Of a stretch of DNA of 64,000 nt, positions 46,385 to 54,542 are shown piece after piece. Made by a program: the position numbers and the translations under genes. The notes beneath the pieces are model-generated. The model ran no database searches. It worked only from the letters and a program-made list of their open reading frames with translations, and was not told the origin of the DNA. Each line of letters starts with the position of its first letter. Within the stretch, counting starts at the first letter, position 1. Source of the DNA: Pandoraea faecigallinarum (lineage in GTDB: Bacteria; Pseudomonadota; Gammaproteobacteria; Burkholderiales; Burkholderiaceae); assembly GCF_001029105.3 (NCBI RefSeq), contig NZ_CP011807.3, positions 4,650,001-4,714,000 of the forward strand. The letters run 5' to 3'.

Positions 46385-48586
46385 ATGGCAATTACGACTA
46401 GAACAAGGCCTGACCGGCACGCCGCGGTCGTCGACGTGACGATCCGGGATTATCTCAACACACTTTTTTATTACCGCAAGATCGCCACGACCGTGTTCCT
46501 CGCCATCGTGGCGCTCGGTGTGCTCGTCGCGCTGTTCGTGCCGATTCCGTATCGCGCCCAGGCCACGTTGCTCGTGCTCAACGCGGGGTACTACGACCAG
46601 ACCAACAATCCGAACGGCGGCGTGTCGCTGCAACCGCCGCCCGGCCAGCTCAACGGCGTGGAAGCGCAGATTCTGTCGAGTCCGGAGCTTCACCGCGACG
46701 TCATCCTGTCGAAACTCGGCCCCGGCGCGACGGCGAGCGACATCGACCGTGAGTTGCAGAATTTCGAGAAGCGTCTGCACATCGAGCAGAACGACCTCGC
46801 GAACACCATCACGCTGACTTATTCGGATACCGACCCCAAGGCCGCTGCCGATGCACTCGCGCGCCTGCTCGACAAGTACTTCCGTCAACGCGCCTCGATC
46901 TTTACGTCGGGCCGCGTCAACCTGCTGGTGAGCCAGCGCGACGACGTGGGCAAGCAACTCGACAAGGCCGACGCCGATCTGCTCGCGTTTCAGAAAAAGC
47001 ACGGCATCGTGAAGATCGACGACCAGACGTCGCGCGCCGTACTGCTCGAATCGCAGCTCGTGCAGCGCAAGCTGGAAACCGATGCGAAACTCGCGCAGGA
47101 CCGCAGCGAACTGAAGTCGCTGCAAGGCTCCACCAAAGACGTGCGCTCGACGATTCCGATCTACACGGACGACTCCGAGACGAGCCGCGCGATCAACACG
47201 CTGCAAGGCTCGCTCAGCGAACTCGAGAACAAGCGTGCCGACTTCGCGTCGCGTTACATGGCGACGTCGCCGTTCGTCGTTCAGCTCGACAAGCAGATCG
47301 CCGACATGCGCGCGAACATCGCGAAGCAACGTCAGGAGATGATGACCGCAACGCGTCTGGGCCATAACAACTATTTCGACGTGGTGCAGGAACGTCTGGC
47401 CGTGCTCAACGCGAGCATCGCCGGCGGAATGGCGCAGCAAGCGGCGCTCGAAGCGCAGATCAAGGAAACGCGCGACAAGCTGCAAGGCATGAGCGACGTG
47501 TCGAGCCAGTTGAGTCAGTTGCAGGCGCGCCGCGACATTCTCGCGGACAGTTTCAAGGAACGTTCGCGCCAGGTCGAGTTGGCCCGCGTTCAGCAAGGTC
47601 AGGTCAGCCAGATCAACGGCACCAACGTGCGCGTGATTCAGGCGCCGTTCCCGCCGTCGCAGCGCAGTGTGTCGGCCAGTCTGCTGATCGCCGCGTCGAT
47701 TGCCGCCGGGCTGCTGATTTCCGCGCTGACGGTGCTGATCCTTTCGAGTCTTCGTGAAACGTTCCTGAGCCCGGAACAAGTCGAGCGCGCCCTGCTGCTG
47801 CCGGTGGTGAACGCGCCGGTGATGTTGGGCGGCCAACGGGCCGGGGGTACCGGGACGTCGGGGACGTCGGGCACGGCGGCAGCGCCGGGGGTCGCGAACG
47901 CCGAAGCCGCCTATGCGCGCCCGGCGCATCTGGCCTATGGCCGGATGATTGCCGCGATCAACAGCAGCACCGACAGTCATGCCAAGGTGGTGATGGCCTT
48001 GTCGGCCGGCAAGAACGACGGCCTGGCGTCCGTCATTCAGGGGCTGACGAGCGAACTCGAACATCGCTCCGGCAAGCCGATCCTGATTCTGGACATTGCC
48101 TCCACACCGGACTCACCGATGTACGGCAAGCCGAACGCGCAGGGTCTGCTCGCGTGGCCGTCGAACGGCGGCACGGCGCTCACCGATGTCGCGGCATCCG
48201 GCATGGGCGACACGGGCGCCGACGGATCGGGCGTACTTTCGGATCTAGCGTTCACGCGCGTGGATCGCCACAACATCGTCGTGGCGCAACCGCGCAGCGG
48301 CGCGATTCCGTCGTCGTGGCAGCAGGTCACACGACTGTTCGATGCGCTGCGCGAATCGCATGATTACATCGTCGTGCACGCGCCGCCGTCGAGCCAGTCG
48401 TTCACCGGAATCGAAAACGCTTCGCTGGCCGATGCCACGGTACTCGTGGTACGCGCGGAAGCCACGCGCAAGCCGGTTATCGCGGGCCTCAAGGCACAGG
48501 TCGAAGATGCGGGCGGACGCCTCATCGGTGTGGCGCTCACGCATCGTCGCGGTTATATTCCGAGCTTCATCTACCGGTTCTTCTAG
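46385..48586 (+). CDS. Wzc/GumC-like polysaccharide co-polymerase with degenerate kinase domain
   Basis: Inner-membrane chain-length and export protein of 733 residues. The Wzz domain has its first helix at about residues 35-55, a long periplasmic coiled coil at 110-410, and a second helix around 435-460 ending near the PPFPPSQRS-type Pro motif. The C-terminal domain is like BY-kinases, but the Walker A is degenerate (ALSAGKNDGLASV), Walker A' reads ILDIA and no C-terminal tyrosine cluster exists. It is likely a pseudokinase. A Gly-Thr-Ser-Gly linker from 9-base repeats joins the domains. No separate kinase gene is adjacent. Confidence 0.88.
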   Translation: MAITTRTRPDRHAAVVDVTIRDYLNTLFYYRKIATTVFLAIVALGVLVALFVPIPYRAQATLLVLNAGYYDQTNNPNGGVSLQPPPGQLNGVEAQILSSPELHRDVILSKLGPGATASDIDRELQNFEKRLHIEQNDLANTITLTYSDTDPKAAADALARLLDKYFRQRASIFTSGRVNLLVSQRDDVGKQLDKADADLLAFQKKHGIVKIDDQTSRAVLLESQLVQRKLETDAKLAQDRSELKSLQGSTKDVRSTIPIYTDDSETSRAINTLQGSLSELENKRADFASRYMATSPFVVQLDKQIADMRANIAKQRQEMMTATRLGHNNYFDVVQERLAVLNASIAGGMAQQAALEAQIKETRDKLQGMSDVSSQLSQLQARRDILADSFKERSRQVELARVQQGQVSQINGTNVRVIQAPFPPSQRSVSASLLIAASIAAGLLISALTVLILSSLRETFLSPEQVERALLLPVVNAPVMLGGQRAGGTGTSGTSGTAAAPGVANAEAAYARPAHLAYGRMIAAINSSTDSHAKVVMALSAGKNDGLASVIQGLTSELEHRSGKPILILDIASTPDSPMYGKPNAQGLLAWPSNGGTALTDVAASGMGDTGADGSGVLSDLAFTRVDRHNIVVAQPRSGAIPSSWQQVTRLFDALRESHDYIVVHAPPSSQSFTGIENASLADATVLVVRAEATRKPVIAGLKAQVEDAGGRLIGVALTHRRGYIPSFIYRFF

Positions 48587-48604
48587 GCATCGGTTCAGAC
48601 CACC

Positions 48605-49594
48605 ATGCAACAAATCAGCGCGATCCTGCCGATCAAGACCCGGGGAAGGCACTACGCCGACAACATCGGCCGTTGTGACATTCTCTTCTCCTCGCTGCGT
48701 CACTTCACGACGCCGGACCTGTTTCATCGCTTCGTGATCGTCGTGCCGCACGACGAGGTCGAAGACGTGCGTGGCTATGCGCGCGCGTGGTCCGACTTCC
48801 CCATCGAAGTGATCGACGAATCGCAGTACATGGGCGCGTTCGACGACTTCTCACAGCGTCACCAGATTCGCAACTGGCATCGTCAGCAGATCATCAAGAT
48901 CAACGCGCCGGAGTGGATCGAGACGGAATACTTCCTGATCTTCGATCCGGACTGTTTCGCGACACATCGCTTCGACTACGACTCACTGATCGTGAACGGA
49001 CGCGCGATCACGCACCTGAAGGGGCGCAGCGTCGAGCCCTATTACTGGGAGGCGTCGGCCAAGCTGCTCGACGTCGAGCCGCATCTGGATCGCGAAGGGG
49101 TGTGGTGGACACCCGCGACGCTTTCGCGCTCGCTTTGCCTGTCATTGCAGGCGCGCCTCGCCGCCGTGCACGGCACGGACTGGAAGCGGGTGCTGCTCGC
49201 GAACTACGCCATCGACTGGACGGAATACACGCTGTACTGGCTCAACGCCGAGCGCGCCGGGCTGCTCGACAGGTACCACACACAAGCCGTGCCGCCACAG
49301 CGCACGCTGCACGCCGACGAGAGTGTCTGGTTTGCCGACAAGATGCAGGAATGGGACGCTGCGCATTATTTCGCCCCCCAGAGCGACGGGTTGTTCGCCG
49401 TGGTCCAGAGCAATACGAAAATTCCGCTCGAACAGGTGGTCGCGAAGCTCTCGCCGTATTTCCCCATCGAGATCCAGCCCTACGAGCGGCACGTCGATCC
49501 GGCGCTCAAGGGCGCCGAGTTATACTCGGCGGTCGTGCGCAAGGGGCTCAAGATGATGAAGAAGTTGCTGGGCAACGGCGCGGGCATCAAATAA
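48605..49594 (+). CDS. DUF6492-family protein, probable glycosyltransferase
   Basis: This 329-residue cytoplasmic-type protein begins SAILPIKTRGRHYADNIGRC, with FLIFDPDCFAT near residue 117 as a likely DxD-type metal motif. The QRHQIRNWHRQQIIKI and LHADESVWFADKM stretches are typical of DUF6492 proteins found in polysaccharide loci. A glycosyltransferase A-like fold is expected. It may add a sugar to the lipid-linked unit. It starts 18 bases after the Wzc-like gene and 16 bases before the acyltransferase gene, so it is in the same operon. Confidence 0.75.
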   Translation: MQQISAILPIKTRGRHYADNIGRCDILFSSLRHFTTPDLFHRFVIVVPHDEVEDVRGYARAWSDFPIEVIDESQYMGAFDDFSQRHQIRNWHRQQIIKINAPEWIETEYFLIFDPDCFATHRFDYDSLIVNGRAITHLKGRSVEPYYWEASAKLLDVEPHLDREGVWWTPATLSRSLCLSLQARLAAVHGTDWKRVLLANYAIDWTEYTLYWLNAERAGLLDRYHTQAVPPQRTLHADESVWFADKMQEWDAAHYFAPQSDGLFAVVQSNTKIPLEQVVAKLSPYFPIEIQPYERHVDPALKGAELYSAVVRKGLKMMKKLLGNGAGIK

Positions 49595-49610
49595 GACAGG
49601 ACCCGATTCG

Positions 49611-50768
49611 ATGAGCGGTACGGGCAGCGCCAAGGGCCGGATGGCAGGTATCGAGATTCTGCGGTTTTTCAGCGCGTTCGCGGTGCTCGTCTGGCATTAC
49701 CAGCATTTCTTTTTCCGGAGCGCGAGCGCTTCCATCGAGGTCGTGCGCGACACGCAGCCGCTCTACACGCTGCTGCATCCCTTCTATGAATTCGGATGGC
49801 TCGGCGTGAACGTCTTCTGGACGATCTCGGGCTTCATCTTCTTCAACCGCTATCTTTCGAAGATCGTCGCGCGCGAGGTCCGCGGCGGGCTGTTCTTCCT
49901 CAATCGCTTCTCGCGGCTGTATCCGCTGCATTTCGTCACGCTGATCGCCGTGGCGCTTTTGCAGGCCTGTTACGTGCGCGAAAACCACACGTTCTTCGTC
50001 TATCCGTACAACACGCCGTACGACTTTTTCGTCAATGTGATCTTCGCATCGGGCTGGCTCACGCCGTATACCGATTCGTTCAACGGCCCCGTGTGGAGCG
50101 TGTCGACGGAAATCGTGATCTATGTGGCGTTTTTCTTGCTGGCACGATTTTTCCGCATTGGACTGGTGTGGACGCTGTTGATCGTGTGCCTGTCGGCGGC
50201 AGCCGGGGGCCTGCTGATTCATCAGCAAATCAAGGGCAGCGGGTCGAACATCGTGTTCTGTGCCTTCTACTTTTTCATGGGGGGCGCGGTGCATCTTCTC
50301 TATGAGCGTCTGCGCGGCACGATCGAGGCGCATCGTGCGGCAACGATCGGCGCGTGCTGCGTGGCGTATGCGGGACTGTTCGCCGTATGTGCCATTTTCG
50401 GCGGGACGAAATATCTGGCCGCGACGATCGTCGCGCCGGTCTCGATCGTCTTGCTGCACGCCATCGAACCGTGGATACCGGCGCGGCTGGCGTCGCCCAT
50501 CGCCGACCTGGGCAACACGACCTACGCGAGCTATCTCATCCACTTCCCGCTGCAACTCGCGACGGTGATCGGACTGCAACGGCTGGGGATGTCCAGCGCG
50601 ACGGTTGCGATGAGCCCGTGGTTTCTGGCGGCCTATCTGGTCGTGGTATTCCTGCTCGCCCGGCTCGTCTATCGCACGCTGGAGGCGCCGGCGCAGACGT
50701 GGCTTCGGCGGCGTCTGGCCTGGCTCGGCGCACGCCCGGCGGCCGGCGAATCGGGCACGGCTCGATAA
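49611..50768 (+). CDS. Acyltransferase family 3 membrane protein
   Basis: Membrane O-acyltransferase (OafA/NodX-type) of 385 residues with ten predicted helices. The N-terminal GIEILRFFSAFAVLVWHYQHF carries the catalytic His. The FWTISGFIFFNRY and NRFSRLYPLHFVT motifs follow. Such enzymes acetylate or succinylate sugars of exported polysaccharides. It is the last gene of the wzc-like operon. Confidence 0.92.
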   Translation: MSGTGSAKGRMAGIEILRFFSAFAVLVWHYQHFFFRSASASIEVVRDTQPLYTLLHPFYEFGWLGVNVFWTISGFIFFNRYLSKIVAREVRGGLFFLNRFSRLYPLHFVTLIAVALLQACYVRENHTFFVYPYNTPYDFFVNVIFASGWLTPYTDSFNGPVWSVSTEIVIYVAFFLLARFFRIGLVWTLLIVCLSAAAGGLLIHQQIKGSGSNIVFCAFYFFMGGAVHLLYERLRGTIEAHRAATIGACCVAYAGLFAVCAIFGGTKYLAATIVAPVSIVLLHAIEPWIPARLASPIADLGNTTYASYLIHFPLQLATVIGLQRLGMSSATVAMSPWFLAAYLVVVFLLARLVYRTLEAPAQTWLRRRLAWLGARPAAGESGTAR

Positions 50769-50832
50769 AGCACCGTCGCATCGCCGCATCGCCGTCACGC
50801 CTCAGCGCGCGGCGGCAACGTTCAGCGCGTGT

Positions 50833-51057
50833 TCAATGGTGATGATGGTGATGATGCGACCAGAGCGGGTCCATCGAGTCGACGAACGACGCGACGGCGT
50901 CTTTGTCGCCCGTCGCGTGACGCATCAGCTGACCGCATTTGCACCAGCCCTGATAGGGGGTGATGTGCGAGCACGCGGTCGTCTTCTGCAAGTACAGCGT
51001 GACGGGCTTGGCGCACTTGGTGCACTTGAATTTGAGGGTGAGGGCAGGTTTGCTCAT
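50833..51057 (-). CDS. Small zinc-ribbon protein with natural C-terminal His7 tail
   Basis: The 74-residue protein has two CxxC-like knuckles (CTKC near residue 13, CKCGQL near 40) that suggest a zinc ribbon. The tail is DSMDPLWS followed by seven consecutive histidines before the stop (codons CAT/CAC, 50836-50856). It has no known function. The tail might add a metal site or serve zinc/nickel storage. ATG 51057 gives a compact start before the ribbon. A 9-bp repeat array lies just upstream. It would co-purify on metal resin. Confidence 0.75.
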   Translation of the reverse strand: MSKPALTLKFKCTKCAKPVTLYLQKTTACSHITPYQGWCKCGQLMRHATGDKDAVASFVDSMDPLWSHHHHHHH

Positions 51058-51093
51058 TGGAAATCCACAATCCGGCGCGCGGCGGAGTCCGGC

Positions 51094-51129
51094 GGCGCAA
51101 AGGCGGCAAAGGCGGCAAAGGCGGTATTG
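51094..51129. repeat. 9-bp tandem repeat, two perfect plus two variant units
   Basis: gcggcaaag at 51103-51111 and 51112-51120 is flanked by variants ggcgcaaag (51094-51102) and gcggtattg (51121-51129), in the 5' region of the zinc-ribbon gene. Confidence 0.75.
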
Positions 51130-51230
51130 TACCGGGTGTGGCGCTACGCCTGCGCAGGCGCCGGCATGGCGAATCGCGAGAGGCAAACCGTGGGCACACA
51201 TTGGAATCGTCGGAAGCCGGCGGTAAACGC

Positions 51231-51263
51231 AAAAAGCCGGATGTCGTGAAGACATCCGGCTTT
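51231..51263 (-). terminator. Rho-independent terminator of the tRNA-Ala/tRNA-Glu transcript
   Basis: A perfect 13-bp stem (51233-51245 with 51251-51263) has a 5-base loop. On the minus strand it continues into five T residues. It lies 68 bases beyond the tRNA-Glu 3' end. Confidence 0.88.
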
Positions 51264-51330
51264 CCGTTGCCGAAACCGACGCCGGCCGACCTCGGTGTGA
51301 ACTGCAAACCGCAATACCGCTGCCGTTGGA

Positions 51331-51406
51331 TGGCGTCCCCTAGGGGATTCGAACCCCTGTACTCACCGTGAAAGGGTGATGTCCTAGGCCTCTAGACGAA
51401 GGGGAC
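51331..51406 (-). tRNA. tRNA-Glu (anticodon TTC)
   Basis: The 76-base cloverleaf reads GTCCCCTTCGTCTAGAGG from the 5' end. The acceptor stem is GTCCCCT/AGGGGAC, the anticodon loop CTTTCAC carries TTC, the T-loop is GGTTCGAATCC, and the CCA end is encoded. Besides translation it supplies the glutamyl-tRNA substrate of HemA. Confidence 0.97.
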
Positions 51407-51423
51407 AAAAATCGTCATTCGTT

Positions 51424-51499
<76 letters not shown>

Positions 51500-51514
51500 G
51501 CGCGAAGAGGCGTG

Positions 51515-51543
51515 ACTATAGCGCATTTGCCGAAAACCCGCAA
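51515..51543 (-). promoter_or_regulatory. Sigma-70 promoter of the tRNA operon
   Basis: On the minus strand TTGCGG (complement of 51538-51543), a 17-base spacer and TATAGT (complement of 51515-51520) lie 15 bases before the tRNA-Ala 5' end. The spacing is optimal and both hexamers are close to consensus. Confidence 0.75.
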
Positions 51544-51705
51544 CTCTCGGTGACTTCCGGCCCGGTGGCGGAGGCCCTTTACGGCGACTGCCCCGTCACC
51601 CGATACGAGTAGAATCCGCAACGCACGGCATGCGGCCCCGGCAGGGGCACGCCGTGTGCGGGTAACGGCCTTCGCCGCTACCGCAGTCTTCGACGGGACA
51701 CACTC

Positions 51706-52170
51706 ATGAAGAAAGCTGTCGCGCTGGCGCTGATGCTCGCCGCGAGTTGGGCGCATGCCGAGAAGATCGGCGACGTCAGTACCGCATTCAAATTTCTGGG
51801 ACCGGATCACAAGATCGTCGTCGATGCCTACGACGACCCCAAAGTGCACGGCGTGACATGCTACGTCTCGCGCGCCAAGACCGGCGGCCTCAAGGGCATG
51901 GTCGGTCTGGCGGAAGACAAAGCCGAGGCGTCGATCGCCTGCCGCCCTGTCGGCCCGATGTCGTTCTCCGGCCCGCTGCCCCGGGAAGAAGAAGTCTTCT
52001 CCGAAGGCCTCTCCCCGCTCTTCAAGAAGCTGCGCATCGTACGCATGGTCGACAAGACACGCAATACACTCGTCTACCTCACCTACTCCGACAAGCTGAT
52101 CGACGGCTCACCGCAGAACAGCGTGACCGCCGTGCCGGTGGATCGCGCGACGCCGATCCCGATCAAGTGA
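51706..52170 (+). CDS. creA: CreA family periplasmic protein
   Basis: The 154-residue protein has a signal peptide cleaved after SWAHA (residue 18). The mature part matches CreA: EKIGDVSTAFKFLGPDHKIVVDAYDDPKV, then VTCYVSRAKTGG and the ASIACRPVGP stretch. CreA (DUF1850-independent family, E. coli creABCD leader gene) has no established activity. Here it stands alone without creBCD. Confidence 0.92.
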   Translation: MKKAVALALMLAASWAHAEKIGDVSTAFKFLGPDHKIVVDAYDDPKVHGVTCYVSRAKTGGLKGMVGLAEDKAEASIACRPVGPMSFSGPLPREEEVFSEGLSPLFKKLRIVRMVDKTRNTLVYLTYSDKLIDGSPQNSVTAVPVDRATPIPIK

Positions 52171-52194
52171 AAGACGTTCGCCGCGCGAGCGCCC

Positions 52195-54219
52195 TCAGCC
52201 GCGCAGCAACCCGAAGCGCCGGAGCTTCCGGTACAGCGTGTTACGACTCACCCCGAGACGACGTGCCGTGGCGCTGACTTGCCCGTGACAGGCGTCGAGG
52301 GCGGCGCGCAACGCCTGACGCTCCGCCGCCTCCAACGGCGCTTCCACCGCCGCCTCCATCACTTTCGTCGCTGCCGTCGTTCCCATCGCGCCCGTCGCTT
52401 CGCCCACGTACGCGCCGCCCGCCGCATCCGCCGCCCCGCCCACCGGCGGCATCATCGCGGCTTCGCGCAGCTCGGCCGGCAGATCGTCCAATGTGATCAC
52501 CCCGTTCTCGCTCAGCGCCACGAGCGTTCGAATCACGCTGCGCAGCTGACGTACGTTCCCCGGCCACGTATAGCGGCATAGGCACGCACGCGCGGCGTCC
52601 GTGACATGCGTCGGGCTGTCGGGCGCTTGCACGCTCGCCTGCGCCAACAGGCGCTCGATCAGATCGACCTCGTCCTCGCGCTCGCGCAACGGCGGCACCG
52701 ACACTTCCAGTCCATTCAGACGATAGAACAGGTCCTCGCGAAACTCTCGCTCGGCAATGCGGGCCGGCAGATCGCGGTGCGTGGCACTGAGTACGCGAAT
52801 GTCCAGCGGCATGGGTTCTCCGCCGCCGAGCGGCGACACCATTCGCTCCTCCAGCACACGCAGCAGCCGCGTCTGCATCGCAAACGGCATATCGCCGATC
52901 TCATCGAGGAACAACGTGCCGCCATTCGCCTGCCACAGCTTGCCGTTCATTCCCTCCTTGCGCGCACCCGTGAAGCTGCCGCCCACATAGCCGAACAACT
53001 CGCTCTCGATCAGCGACTCCGGAATCGCCGCGCAATTCAACGCGACGAACGGCCCGCTCGCGCGCGCACTTGCCGCATGGACGGCACGCGCAAATACCTC
53101 CTTCCCGCTGCCCGTCTCACCCCGGATGAGTACCGGCACGTCGTGCGCGAATACGCGGCATGCACGCGAGAATTCGCGCGCGAGCGCCGGATCGGCGAAA
53201 GGCGCCACCGTCGGTTCGCGCGCCGTATCCGCGTGCGCCGGCATGCCCGGCGCGCCCGTCGGATTCGGCGCGCGGCGAACGACACGTGAGGGCGCGCGCA
53301 ACATTGCCAGCAGCGGCTCGCCGGCGTTCGTGCGAATCGGCCAGCAGGCGGCCGGCGAGCGATGGGCTTGCGCGAACAACGTGTCGAGCGTATGCGCAAA
53401 CCACCGGTCCACGCGCGTGCCCACGATCTCGTCGCGCGTTGCCCCCAGACAATTCAACGCGCTTTGATTCGCCGCCAGCACTCGCCCCGCGTCGTCGAAC
53501 GCGAGCAGCGCCTGCGCGAAGCCGCCGAGGTGATCGGCCTGCTCCTGCAATTGCAATAACCACTCGTCGCGATAGTGCTGAAAGAAGTACTCGCTCTCCA
53601 CGACTTTCGCTGACAGGTTGACGAGGGCGAGCGTATGAAACTGACTCTGGCGGGTGACGTCGGCCGTGGTCGACGACACGTCGATCACCGCGAGCAGATC
53701 TCCCTGCGGGGCGAAGACGGGGCTCGCCGTGCACGTCAGCGGCGTATGCAGCGCACGAAAGTGATCCTGCTGGCAGATGATGACCGGCGCGCGCTCCACG
53801 ACACACGTGCCGATGCCGTTCGTACCTTCGCACGACTCGCTCCAGTCCGCGCCCGGCCACAACCCTGCCCGATGGAAGTCCTCGCGCGTGCCGTCGTGCA
53901 GTCGCGACTCGACGATCACGCCATCCGGAGCGGTCAGCAGCACCGCCTGACGCGGGTTCATCAACTGGCGCTGCAAACGCTCCAATACGGGCAGGGAAAC
54001 GCTGCGCAACCGCTCCATGGCATTGCGCCGCTCGCGCAGCTGCGACGACGCCAGCACACGGGGCGACATGCGCGCGCCCGGATCGAGCGCGTACATGTCC
54101 AGACAGCGGCGCCAGGAGCTGGCGATATTCGGGTCCGTCGCCGCGGTTCCCGACGGCCAGTGGCCCTGCGCGACATTCAGCACACGGCGCGCGTGCGCAG
54201 CTTCATGAGTGGGTGGCAT
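52195..54219 (-). CDS. Sigma-54-dependent enhancer-binding activator, AcoR-like
   Basis: The 674-residue activator has an N-terminal GAF sensor (about residues 75-220), a PAS-like segment (about 225-320), and a central AAA+ domain with Walker A GETGSGKE. The sigma-54 contact loop GSFTGA stands in place of GAFTGA. The Walker B LFLDEIGDMP follows, and a C-terminal Fis-type helix-turn-helix ends the protein (ATARRLGVSRNTLYRKL). This order is that of AcoR, which activates acetoin and alcohol catabolism. It is divergent from the aldehyde dehydrogenase gene, whose -24/-12 promoter and dyads lie between. GGAGA precedes ATG 54219. Confidence 0.93.
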   Translation of the reverse strand: MPPTHEAAHARRVLNVAQGHWPSGTAATDPNIASSWRRCLDMYALDPGARMSPRVLASSQLRERRNAMERLRSVSLPVLERLQRQLMNPRQAVLLTAPDGVIVESRLHDGTREDFHRAGLWPGADWSESCEGTNGIGTCVVERAPVIICQQDHFRALHTPLTCTASPVFAPQGDLLAVIDVSSTTADVTRQSQFHTLALVNLSAKVVESEYFFQHYRDEWLLQLQEQADHLGGFAQALLAFDDAGRVLAANQSALNCLGATRDEIVGTRVDRWFAHTLDTLFAQAHRSPAACWPIRTNAGEPLLAMLRAPSRVVRRAPNPTGAPGMPAHADTAREPTVAPFADPALAREFSRACRVFAHDVPVLIRGETGSGKEVFARAVHAASARASGPFVALNCAAIPESLIESELFGYVGGSFTGARKEGMNGKLWQANGGTLFLDEIGDMPFAMQTRLLRVLEERMVSPLGGGEPMPLDIRVLSATHRDLPARIAEREFREDLFYRLNGLEVSVPPLREREDEVDLIERLLAQASVQAPDSPTHVTDAARACLCRYTWPGNVRQLRSVIRTLVALSENGVITLDDLPAELREAAMMPPVGGAADAAGGAYVGEATGAMGTTAATKVMEAAVEAPLEAAERQALRAALDACHGQVSATARRLGVSRNTLYRKLRRFGLLRG

Positions 54220-54369
54220 TGGTCGTCTCCCCCGTGCCGGATGATCCGTTGATCTCGTAGTCGTTCCCGAAGCATCTCCCATGCCGGGAGCGTTTGCAAT
54301 GCGCGATGCCAATCGAAAAACGCAAGGCGATTGGTATCGCCCGCCCCGTGTCACGCCGGCGATACAAAC

Positions 54370-54395
54370 GTGTCATCTCGTGAGACACCGGTGTC
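54370..54395. promoter_or_regulatory. Candidate upstream activating sites for the AcoR-like regulator
   Basis: Three half-sites GTGTC (54370-54374), GACAC (54384-54388) and GTGTC (54391-54395) form two overlapping dyads, one of them the perfect palindrome GACACCGGTGTC (54384-54395). They are centred about 100-110 bases upstream of the predicted sigma-54 start, the usual enhancer distance. Confidence 0.55.
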
Positions 54396-54463
54396 ACGGT
54401 TTCGGCACACGACGCACTGCACAACGCGGCGCAAACACACGCCAATGCAAGCGCCTGCGAGGG

Positions 54464-54479
54464 TGGCCCACGAATTGCT
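54464..54479 (+). promoter_or_regulatory. Sigma-54 promoter of the aldehyde/alcohol dehydrogenase genes
   Basis: TGGCCCACGAATTGCT matches TGGCAC-N5-TTGCT with one change. GG (54465-54466) and GC (54477-54478) are 12 bases apart. The predicted start is near 54490, giving a leader of about 53 nt. A divergent sigma-54 activator gene supports it. Confidence 0.75.
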
Positions 54480-54542
54480 TTGACGCCAGCAGCGCGCTCG
54501 GCAACGGCCGGCCGCCGACACAACGATACCCGGAGACACGAC

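Noticed and set aside
46304..48064. 586-codon minus-strand frame opposite the Wzc-like gene
   Set aside because: Arg/His-rich shadow; the plus strand encodes a clear Wzz-type co-polymerase.
54283..54301. Possible second sigma-54 promoter near TTTGCAA
   Set aside because: The base pair 12 positions upstream of GC is CC, not GG, so the -24 element is missing.
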